The notes under the pieces are model-generated. The model was given only the letters and a program-made list of their open reading frames with translations. It was not told the origin of the DNA and did not search any database. From Candidatus Zhuqueibacterota bacterium (lineage in GTDB: Bacteria; Zhuqueibacterota; Zhuqueibacteria; Residuimicrobiales; Krinioviventaceae), in the NCBI GenBank assembly GCA_003854995.1, contig RQOI01000140.1:1-23350 (forward strand): a stretch of 23,350 nt of DNA, in the 5' to 3' direction. This document shows, in pieces, positions 1 to 6,013 of this stretch (positions are counted from its first letter, which is position 1; each line of letters begins with the position of its first letter). Both the position numbers and the translations under genes were made by a program.

Positions 1-1
1 C

Positions 2-493
2 AGCACCGGCGGCTGGTGTTATGAAGGCAAGAGCAGCGACCAGCGCACCTTTTTTGTCGCGCCGTGCACCGATTTCGTCATTGGCTGGGGCGAGGACTTG
101 CAGCTCGTGTCGGACACGCTGACGATCGAGTATGATACAACTGTCATCGAGATCGCTCAGGGAGAGACGAAAACCATCAGTCTGGCGGAAGATTCCCCCT
201 TTCTCGTGAACGGCCAGCTGCCCGCCACGGTGAAATACGGTCTCAAAAACAAGACGACGAAAAACCTGAAATTCATCCTCCTGCTGAATCACGGCGGCAC
301 TGTCCTGTATCAAAAGGATGTAGCATTTTGCGGCGAGAGCACCCTGCAAGAGCAGCAACGCGTCACCTTTTCGCCGAGCGCTGAACCGTTGATGCTGACG
401 GTTGAGGCAGGGGACATGTTTGCTTCACCGTCGGATGACACGCGTGCGGTTTTCTTCAACGGCAATCTGCAGCTGTATGTCTATCCGCTCTAG
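2..493 (+). CDS. Partial hypothetical protein, C-terminal part, beta-rich
   Basis: The reading frame is open from the left edge of the window, so this is the C-terminal 163 residues of a longer protein whose start lies outside. A TTG at 98 could be mistaken for a start, but the frame continues upstream with ordinary coding sequence (for example GGWCYEGKSSDQRTFFVAP). The residues alternate in a beta-strand pattern, with no membrane segment and two or three cysteines. This fits a beta-sandwich domain, perhaps of a secreted or surface protein, but I recognise no family and assign no function. It is the only gene on the + strand and converges on the tRNA-Gly gene 13 bases away. No terminator is visible between them. 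Confidence 0.6.
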   Translation, partial: STGGWCYEGKSSDQRTFFVAPCTDFVIGWGEDLQLVSDTLTIEYDTTVIEIAQGETKTISLAEDSPFLVNGQLPATVKYGLKNKTTKNLKFILLLNHGGTVLYQKDVAFCGESTLQEQQRVTFSPSAEPLMLTVEAGDMFASPSDDTRAVFFNGNLQLYVYPL

Positions 494-506
494 TCACGCT
501 GTGGAG

Positions 507-578
507 AGCGAGAGACGGGACTCGAACCCGCGACGTCAAGCTTGGGAAGCTTGCATTCTACCACTGAATTACTCTCGC
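507..578 (-). tRNA. tRNA-Gly, anticodon CCC
   Basis: Read on the minus strand, the 72 bases fold into a full cloverleaf. The acceptor stem GCGAGAG pairs with CTCTCGC, the D stem ATTC pairs with GAAT around AGTGGTA, and the anticodon stem CAAGC/GCTTG encloses the loop TTCCCAA. The T arm is GCGGG-TTCGAGT-CCCGT. Loop positions 34-36 are CCC, which reads GGG glycine codons. The discriminator base is T. The three bases after it are CTC, so CCA is not encoded and must be added by a nucleotidyltransferase. It is the last gene of the leftward block. Confidence 0.95.
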
Positions 579-590
579 AAAAGCTGCAAA

Positions 591-618
591 AATTTACACA
601 TTTGCGCCATAAAAGCAA
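591..618 (-). promoter_or_regulatory. Possible promoter of tRNA-Gly
   Basis: On the minus strand, TTGCTT (613-618) and TAAATT (591-596) are separated by 16 bases and lie just upstream of the tRNA 5' end at 578. The -10 match is 4 of 6 and the -35 match 3 of 6, so this is weak. The position is right for a short-leader tRNA transcript. The tRNA could also be transcribed from genes upstream. Confidence 0.3.
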
Positions 619-658
619 GCGTTTTTTTGAGTTCGGCGCAAAAGGTCAGTCTCTGGCA

Positions 659-820
659 AAGACGCAAAAGATCAACACAAACTCACAAAAACACGAGACA
701 CAAAGATTGATTTTATTATGGTTAGACACCGTGAAAAGATAGCTTAAAAAACTTTTATTCTGCTGACTCATTTTTAAGCCTTTGCTTCTTTGTGTCTTAG
801 GGTCTTGTGTGAGGTTTTTC
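659..820. repeat. Degenerate inverted repeat in a 306-base intergenic stretch
   Basis: The stretch 579-884 between the tRNA and the next gene is AT-richer and holds no convincing gene. It contains a run of short AAAGACGCAAAAG / ACACGAGACACAAAG units at 659-705. An imperfect reverse complement follows at 788-820, beginning CTTTGTGTCT, which exactly mirrors 696-705. Matching then continues in pieces (TTGTG, GTGAG). It resembles the interspersed 'aagacgcaaag' type repeats seen between genes in many environmental bacteria; that family link is from memory, not a search. Small open frames here are low-complexity by-products. Confidence 0.5.
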
Positions 821-884
821 TGAATAATCCGCGCTATATGTGACAAACCTTATTTTTGTCTTTTAGACCTCCTCATTCATCCGC

Positions 885-1370
885 TCATTGATCCAGGCAA
901 TCCAGGATGGTCTTGAGATCAAAAAAGATCAATCCCTTGCGCTCCGGCCGGATGTGCGGATCATCATCATCCACCAGGGTTTCGATCACATAGCGCAAAA
1001 CATTTTTCTGATTATACTGCTTGAAAATCAGCGCGGTCGTGCTCTCAAAATCGTTGGGCGTCTCATTTTCGAGATATTCGAACATCTGGATATTTTTTTC
1101 CTGTGCCGCTTCGAGGTCAGCCATGGAAACCTGTTTTATCGCTGCCGCCGTTTGCTGCATCATCTGCGAGATGTTGACGCCAAGAAAAAGCAGTAGCTGC
1201 TTTTCATCAAAGTTATATTGCTCCTGATCCTCGCTGGCGCCCATGAGATAAGACAGGATCGCCGGCTGCTCGCGAGACATCCGCGCAATCAAACGCTCAG
1301 TTTGCCAAAAATCATTTTCGCCCTGTTCCCGCAGCACCTGCTGGATCATTTCATCGGTGACGATCTGCAT
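885..1370 (-). CDS. Hypothetical protein, 161 aa, probably cytosolic and helical
   Basis: I do not recognise this family. The protein is acidic and predicted mostly helical, with no signal peptide, no membrane segment and a single cysteine near the C-terminus. The middle (about residues 55-100) is rich in Gln, Met and Ala, and the C-terminal part has a DDDDPHIRPERKGLIFFDLK stretch that could be a small conserved domain. The ATG at 1370 is preceded by AAAGGG at good spacing. It lies 86 bases after the FAH-family gene on the same strand, so it may be the last protein gene of that transcript. Codon usage looks like its neighbours, so I believe it is real, but no function is assigned. Confidence 0.7.
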   Translation of the reverse strand: MQIVTDEMIQQVLREQGENDFWQTERLIARMSREQPAILSYLMGASEDQEQYNFDEKQLLLFLGVNISQMMQQTAAAIKQVSMADLEAAQEKNIQMFEYLENETPNDFESTTALIFKQYNQKNVLRYVIETLVDDDDPHIRPERKGLIFFDLKTILDCLDQ

Positions 1371-1456
1371 GCTCTACCCTTTCCGATGCTGAAGCCCCTG
1401 AGATAAAACTGAATTGCATCGACGAACGCTTTGTGTGAGGCTTTTGTCCGTCACTT

Positions 1457-2356
1457 TCATTCACCGACAACTCGATTTCGCAATACGCCCATGCCCTCGA
1501 TGGCAGCCTGCACCAGATCACCCGGCTTGATGGGGCCGACACCCTCCGGCGTGCCGGTACAGATGATGTCGCCGGGTGCGAGCGTGATGTGGCGGGACAT
1601 GTACGAGATCATCTCGGGTATGGGAAAGATCATGTTTTTTGTATTTGAACGCTGTTTCGTCTCGTCACTCACGCTCAATTCGATATCGAGATTGTGCGGA
1701 TCCGCCACCGCGTCCGCCGGGATCAGATAGGGGCCGATGGGCAAAAAAGTATCCATGCCCTTGCACAGCGTCCATGGCTCACCGTTGGCAGCGGCCTCCT
1801 TCTGCAGCGCGCGCGCGCTGATATCGTTGGCAATGGTATACGCGGCGACGACGTCCATCGCGTCGCTCTCAGATATGCGCGACGCTGTCTTGCCGATGAC
1901 CACGGCCAGCTCAACCTCATGGTCGACGCGGCCGATGTCCCGCGGCAAACGGATGTCACCCTCGTGCGGCAGCAGCGAAGACGGCAACTTGCCGAAAAAA
2001 ATCGGCCGCGTCGGCACGTCGTGATCGAATTCTTCGGCATGCTTGCGATAGTTCCGCGCCATGCACAATATCTTTGTCGGCCGCTGGATGGGCACATCGT
2101 AGGTGATCTCCTTCTGGATGACCAGATCGTCCAGACCGCGAAGGTCCTGCACCTCCTGAATCACCTGCGTGATGAGCGCTTGCGAAAAATTCTCCATCTC
2201 GATCATGAGCTGGAGAAAATGATAGTCGGGCGTGCGTGGCGAATTGCGGATTTCCTTGAAAATCTGCCAAATGCGGGTGAAATCGAGGTGACGCTGGTCG
2301 TAGATCACGCCGATGCGCGGTTCTCCCTGGGCGGTAGTATAGGCAAAAGTTCGCAT
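1457..2356 (-). CDS. Fumarylacetoacetate hydrolase (FAH) family protein
   Basis: A 299-residue enzyme of the FAH superfamily, whose members hydrolyse or decarboxylate acylpyruvate-like compounds using a divalent metal. Residues 1-85 form the variable N-terminal domain and the catalytic fold runs from about 90 to 299. Visible family motifs are ILCMARNYRKHAEE (96-109), DHEVELAVVIGK (145-156) with metal ligands Glu147 and Glu149, ANDISARALQ (176-185) with ligand Asp178, LCKGMDTFLPIGPY (197-210) and TGTPEGVGPIKPGD (267-280). AAGGA precedes the ATG. It follows the epimerase gene by 11 bases and is probably co-transcribed with it. The substrate cannot be told from sequence; acylpyruvase or 2-keto-acid enol hydrolase activity is the usual guess. 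Confidence 0.92.
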   Translation of the reverse strand: MRTFAYTTAQGEPRIGVIYDQRHLDFTRIWQIFKEIRNSPRTPDYHFLQLMIEMENFSQALITQVIQEVQDLRGLDDLVIQKEITYDVPIQRPTKILCMARNYRKHAEEFDHDVPTRPIFFGKLPSSLLPHEGDIRLPRDIGRVDHEVELAVVIGKTASRISESDAMDVVAAYTIANDISARALQKEAAANGEPWTLCKGMDTFLPIGPYLIPADAVADPHNLDIELSVSDETKQRSNTKNMIFPIPEMISYMSRHITLAPGDIICTGTPEGVGPIKPGDLVQAAIEGMGVLRNRVVGE

Positions 2357-2367
2357 CCGTCGTCCTT

Positions 2368-3330
2368 TTACGGCAAGAGTTTTTCTGTCAAATTGTTATA
2401 GCGATCATCAATGATCTTGAGCGCCGGATTCGCGTCATACCAGGCGATCATCTCCGTCGCACCCTCGGCAAAGGGGATGGTGCAGCTAAAGTCGGGCACG
2501 AGAGATTTGATCTTGCTGTTATCAAAGATCAGGCTGTGCATTTTGTCGCCCAGCAGACCCGCGCCGACCTCTGCGTCCCATTCGTTGATCACCGTGGACG
2601 GAACATAGACCGGCAGCACGGTCGCGCCGGCGGCTTGCGCCAGCGTCGCATAGATCTGGTTCCAGGTCAGCCACTCGTCCGATGTGATGTGATAGGCCTG
2701 GCCAATAGCCTTTTCATTACCCAGCAGTCCGATAAAACCCCTGGCAAAATCGCGGTGATGGGTGAGCGTCCATAGAGATGTGCCGTCGCCATGAATGACG
2801 ACGCGCTGTCCATTGCGCATGCGATCGATGGTCGTCCAGCCGCCGCGGCAGGGCAACAGGGTGCGATCGTAGGTGTGCGAGGGACGGACGATCGTCGTTG
2901 GAAAACCGTCCTCATAGCGCTGCATCAGCAATCGTTCGCAGGCGATCTTGTCTCTTGAATATTGCCAAAAGGGATTCTCCAGAGGCGTCTCCTCGGTGAT
3001 GGGCAGACGCGGCGGCGGCTTTTGATAGGCGGACGCCGAGGAGATGAAGATGAACTGGCCTGTCCGTCCGGCAAAGACATCGACATCCATCTGAACATGG
3101 TCGGGCGTGAACGCAATCCAATCGACAACTGCATCAAACTGCCTCCCCTGCACCGCAGCGAAGAGAGAGTCGCGCTGGCGCGCGTCGGCTTTGATCAGCT
3201 TTGCCCCCTTTGGCACAGATCGAGAGGTCTGGCCGCGGTTGAGCAGATAAAGATCGATTCCTCTCTCGAACGCAGCCTGGGAACAGGCTGAACTGATGAC
3301 GCCGGTGCCGCCAATGAACAGTACTTTCAT
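2368..3330 (-). CDS. NAD-dependent epimerase/dehydratase (extended SDR)
   Basis: A 320-residue Rossmann-fold protein of the extended short-chain dehydrogenase family. The N-terminus MKVLFIGGTGVIS is the nucleotide-binding loop, in a subgroup where the last glycine of GxxGxxG is serine. Further motifs are LLNRG, SSASAYQ (active-site Ser) and YSRDK (catalytic Tyr-xxx-Lys). I start at ATG 3330, which begins directly with the beta strand of the fold; an ATG four codons earlier (3342) is equally possible and neither has a strong ribosome site. It sits 11 bases before the FAH-family gene. The natural substrate, probably a nucleotide sugar or another small molecule, is not evident. Confidence 0.9.
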   Translation of the reverse strand: MKVLFIGGTGVISSACSQAAFERGIDLYLLNRGQTSRSVPKGAKLIKADARQRDSLFAAVQGRQFDAVVDWIAFTPDHVQMDVDVFAGRTGQFIFISSASAYQKPPPRLPITEETPLENPFWQYSRDKIACERLLMQRYEDGFPTTIVRPSHTYDRTLLPCRGGWTTIDRMRNGQRVVIHGDGTSLWTLTHHRDFARGFIGLLGNEKAIGQAYHITSDEWLTWNQIYATLAQAAGATVLPVYVPSTVINEWDAEVGAGLLGDKMHSLIFDNSKIKSLVPDFSCTIPFAEGATEMIAWYDANPALKIIDDRYNNLTEKLLP

Positions 3331-3374
3331 ATTTACATCCATCCCGCTGCGGCGATAGACAGAGCCCAGGAGCG

Positions 3375-3920
3375 TTATTCTTCCTTTATAGTTTTGCGAT
3401 CATCTGCCTCTTTGCGTTTGTAAGAACCCAGTATTAATCCGATACCGATCAGCACCAGGATCAAAGGCCAGTAGGTCCATATCGCATCCACAATGTTTGC
3501 AAAGAGGTCGTGAATCAAGTCCAGAGATTCGAGGATGAATATGACGCCCAGCCCGGTCAATATAAAGCCGGGGACCAAAACGCCCCACTCCCTCGGATTG
3601 AAAATGAACAGAGCGATGAAACCGAGGCCAAGGGCGAGCAGAAAAATTGGCCATAATTCATGGACCAGGTAGAATGGGATGAGGTCAAAATTGCGCAAAA
3701 GGTAAAAAACGCCAAGCACACCAAACACGCCGCCCCAGAATGCGGAATTCTTTTTGCCGGAAAAGGCACTGATGAATGAGATGACTGCCAGGAGAAGAAA
3801 AATGACCGGATATGTTTCCTGCCAGCCAAAATCAAACAGCCGCATTTTATCCAACAAAAGGCCGACGCCGGCGAGAATGAAGATGAGCCCGATCAGCAAT
3901 GAGGAATGGTTTTTATTCAT
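3375..3920 (-). CDS. LiaI/LiaF-like multi-pass membrane protein
   Basis: A 181-residue hydrophobic protein with about six membrane helices arranged as short hairpins (LLIGLIFILAGVGLLL, TYPVIFLLLAVISFI, LWPIFLLALGLGFIALFIF, FILTGLGVIFIL, YWPLILVLIGIGLILG) and a charged tail. The repeated W-P-x-x-L-x-x-x-G pattern is typical of the LiaI/LiaF-like transmembrane region found next to PspC domains in envelope-stress modules. The start ATG at 3920 overlaps the end of the PspC gene by 8 bases and is preceded by GAGAGG, so translation is probably coupled. A frame extension to 3971 would lie inside the PspC gene and is not needed. Role inferred: partner of the PspC protein in sensing membrane damage. 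Confidence 0.8.
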   Translation of the reverse strand: MNKNHSSLLIGLIFILAGVGLLLDKMRLFDFGWQETYPVIFLLLAVISFISAFSGKKNSAFWGGVFGVLGVFYLLRNFDLIPFYLVHELWPIFLLALGLGFIALFIFNPREWGVLVPGFILTGLGVIFILESLDLIHDLFANIVDAIWTYWPLILVLIGIGLILGSYKRKEADDRKTIKEE

Positions 3921-4554
3921 CAGTTTTTCCCTCTCGTTCTTTGACCGTGATGAGCATGACAATGTAGACAATGACGCCCAGCCACACGGCCGTCAGCACA
4001 GTGGCCAGAGCATAACCGACGCGAACGAGGGTGACATCGAGGTTCCAGTATTCGGCCAGACCGCCGCACACGCCGCCGATCATCCTCTGATTCTGGCTTC
4101 GATAGAGTCGCTTTATCGCGACGGCGGCAGATCCTTCGTCTTTGCGCGAGGAGCGATAAATATACCAGACGCCAAAGATGATCAGCAGAACTGGCCAGAC
4201 AATGTTCCAGTGGAGTCTGACAAATAGCCAGTCCAGGTCCCACCACCTGAAATGAAACCAATTATTAAAAGCAACGGTGAGCCCGATGACGACGAGCGCT
4301 ATGCCGATGTAAAGGCCGGTGTTTTCCGCCTTTTTCTGTTCGCTCGCGGGCAGTTTTTCATGCTCCGGATTTTTAGGTATGAGCACGAGGCAAATGATGT
4401 AGGCAATGGCGCCAACACCCTGAATCAGCGTCAAAACCAGCCACAAAACGCGTAAAATGACGACGTCAATGGAGAGATAGTCGGCAAATCCGGCGCACAC
4501 ACCGCCAATGACGTGCCCTTTTCCCGCCCGATAAAGCTTTTTCGAATGATCCAT
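3913..4554 (-). CDS. Membrane protein with two PspC domains
   Basis: A 213-residue protein with PspC domains at both ends. The first (about residues 5-62) starts KKLYRAGKGHVIGGVCAGFA and the second (about 148-205) starts KRLYRSQNQRMIGGVCGGLAEY. Each has the amphipathic lead-in, the IGGVC-GxA motif and membrane helices. Between them lies a LiaI/LiaF-like two-helix segment (about 81-136) with the motif WNIVWPVLLIIFGVW. PspC proteins respond to inner-membrane stress and act with partners; no PspA is in this window. GAGGTG precedes the ATG. Its overlap with the following LiaF-like gene and the shared W-P helices suggest the two work as one complex. The duplication looks old, as the copies differ at many positions. 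Confidence 0.9.
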   Translation of the reverse strand: MDHSKKLYRAGKGHVIGGVCAGFADYLSIDVVILRVLWLVLTLIQGVGAIAYIICLVLIPKNPEHEKLPASEQKKAENTGLYIGIALVVIGLTVAFNNWFHFRWWDLDWLFVRLHWNIVWPVLLIIFGVWYIYRSSRKDEGSAAVAIKRLYRSQNQRMIGGVCGGLAEYWNLDVTLVRVGYALATVLTAVWLGVIVYIVMLITVKEREGKTDE

Positions 4555-4634
4555 GCATCACCTCATCGTATGGAATCCAATGGTAACTTACAGGTACGCA
4601 GAACTGACCGACAAGTTTCGCTCGATCGGCCTCG

Positions 4635-5345
4635 TCACTCGCCGCCGGTCATGGGGACAAAACGCACAGCAATGAGCTTTTCTTTGGAGACGAGACCATT
4701 TGCATCTTTGCCGATGAGCAAGAGATTCTGGATGAATTTGCCCACCGGCAAGACCATACGGCCATTGTTGGCGAGCTGCTCGACCAGCGTTTGCGGCACC
4801 TCTGTCGGCGCCGCAGTGACGATGATGGCGTCAAAAGGCGCTTCCTCGGGCCATCCTGCATAGCCATCGCCGCATCGAACATGAACATTCTGATAGCCGA
4901 GCTCCGCCAGCAATTCCCGCGCTTTAATGCATAACGGGGTCACAATCTCCATCGAATAGACCGTTTTGGCGCATTCGCCCAGGACCGCCGCCTGATAGCC
5001 GGAGCCGGTGCCGATCTCGAGCACCTTTTCCGATCCATCGAGCTGCAAGATTTCCGTCATATAGGCGACGATATAGGGTTGGGAGATCGTCTGATTGTGC
5101 CCGATCGGCAACGGATAATCTTCATACGCTCGGTCGGCATAGTCGCTCGGGACAAATTTTTCCCGCGGCAGAGACCGCATGGCCGCAATGATTCGCCCGT
5201 CCGTCACTCCCCTGGCCACAATCTGCTGCTCCACCATGCCCTGTCGTCGCGCAATAAACGCATCGTTATGTGGAGCTTGCCTTTGCGACATTTTCCCTTC
5301 GCAGTTTAGAATACAGACCAGGGAGAGGAAAAGAACCTTTTTCAC
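4635..5345 (-). CDS. pcm: Protein-L-isoaspartate O-methyltransferase
   Basis: It repairs proteins by methylating abnormal isoaspartyl residues with S-adenosylmethionine. Family motifs are all present: GHNQTISQPYIVA (82-94), the SAM-binding loop VLEIGTGSGYQAAVL (108-122), PFDAIIVTAAP (170-180), GRMVLPVG (195-202) and RFVPMTG near the end. The frame starts at GTG 5345 with GGAGG upstream, giving 236 residues and a hydrophobic N-terminus (MKKVLFLSLVCILNC) that looks like a signal or lipoprotein leader, although Asn before the Cys is unusual. A second start at ATG 5291 (MSQRQAP), also with AAGGG close upstream, would give a normal 218-residue cytosolic enzyme. The stop is about 80 bases ahead of the PspC gene. 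Family is certain; location in the cell is not. Confidence 0.95.
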   Translation of the reverse strand: MKKVLFLSLVCILNCEGKMSQRQAPHNDAFIARRQGMVEQQIVARGVTDGRIIAAMRSLPREKFVPSDYADRAYEDYPLPIGHNQTISQPYIVAYMTEILQLDGSEKVLEIGTGSGYQAAVLGECAKTVYSMEIVTPLCIKARELLAELGYQNVHVRCGDGYAGWPEEAPFDAIIVTAAPTEVPQTLVEQLANNGRMVLPVGKFIQNLLLIGKDANGLVSKEKLIAVRFVPMTGGE

Positions 5346-5370
5346 AGTTCATTATCCTCCAGTAAATTGA

Positions 5371-5859
5371 TCAAAAGTACTCAAATTCTTTCAGGGAGGA
5401 ACTCTCAACCGTCCGGATCCATTGATCATTCATGCGACGCAGTCTCCGGCTCAACAACTCGGCGATCGTTCGATAGAGTCGCACGCCAAATTTGTCGTCT
5501 TGCTCAATCAGATGTTCCAAATCTTTGATATCCAGTTGCAGGAGCCGCACATGGCTTTTGGCAATGGCGGTCGCCGATCGCGAACGCCGCTCGATGAATC
5601 CCATTTCACCAAAGAGCTGACCCCTACGCACATTTTGAATGTGCGCGTGAATCGCCTGCTGATTCGGCAGAATTCTCCGCTCAATGGCGACTTTGCCTTC
5701 CAAAAGCACATAGATGCTGTCTTCCACATCATTTTCTCTAAAGATGATGCCGTTTTTATAGTGCTCTTGCACTTTCCCGATGTCGGCGAGCATCTTGAGA
5801 TCATCTTCATAGAGTCCGTCCGCCAGCATCGTCGTCTTTAGATCTTCAAATAGAGCCAT
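5371..5859 (-). CDS. Stand-alone cyclic-nucleotide-binding domain protein
   Basis: A 162-residue protein made almost entirely of one cNMP-binding (Crp-type) beta-roll, about residues 20-118. The phosphate-binding cassette is well preserved: GQLFGEMGFIERRSRSATA, with Glu85 and Arg94-Ser-Ala in canonical positions, so nucleotide binding is plausible. The C-terminal 40 residues are a basic helix (LYRTIAELLSRRLRRMNDQW) with no helix-turn-helix, so it is not a DNA-binding Crp regulator. Such proteins usually act as sensory adaptors. It is the first gene of its block, 25 bases upstream of pcm. A perfect palindrome lies between 36 and 57 bases before its start codon and may be part of its control. 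Confidence 0.88.
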   Translation of the reverse strand: MALFEDLKTTMLADGLYEDDLKMLADIGKVQEHYKNGIIFRENDVEDSIYVLLEGKVAIERRILPNQQAIHAHIQNVRRGQLFGEMGFIERRSRSATAIAKSHVRLLQLDIKDLEHLIEQDDKFGVRLYRTIAELLSRRLRRMNDQWIRTVESSSLKEFEYF

Positions 5860-5894
5860 ATGATCACACCCGTATGAATTATGTTATGCAGCAA

Positions 5895-5916
5895 GCCTGA
5901 GCAACAAGGCTCAGGC
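5895..5916. repeat. Perfect 8-bp inverted repeat upstream of the cNMP-binding gene
   Basis: GCCTGAGC and GCTCAGGC face each other across six bases. On the + strand it is followed by GCGCCCTTTTT, so it could be a terminator for + strand transcripts, but no + strand gene lies upstream. On the minus strand no T run follows. Its place between the amidase and the cNMP-binding gene also fits an operator, as a weak CATAAT -10-like box lies just downstream on the minus strand. I cannot choose between these. Confidence 0.5.
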
Positions 5917-5939
5917 GCCCTTTTTAACGTGCTCCCTGG

Positions 5940-5963
5940 GCGTGGCTGCCGTCATCGCCACGC
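5940..5963. repeat. Second hairpin downstream of the amidase gene
   Basis: GCGTGGC pairs with GCCACGC around a 10-base loop, about 50 bases after the amidase stop on the minus strand. No T run follows on either strand, so it is not a classical intrinsic terminator. It may protect the 3' end of the long envelope-operon message or form part of a Rho-dependent end. Confidence 0.4.
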
Positions 5964-6013
5964 TAAAATGGATAACACAGCGCACCCTGTCAATAATTTC
6001 TTCTTCCGGCTAT

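Noticed and set aside
542..846. Small open frames in the stretch next to tRNA-Gly
   Set aside because: They run through the tRNA or the AT-rich repeat, lack ribosome sites and have low-complexity translations.
1694..2401. A 235-codon open frame on the + strand
   Set aside because: It is antisense to the FAH-family gene, which has all expected motifs.
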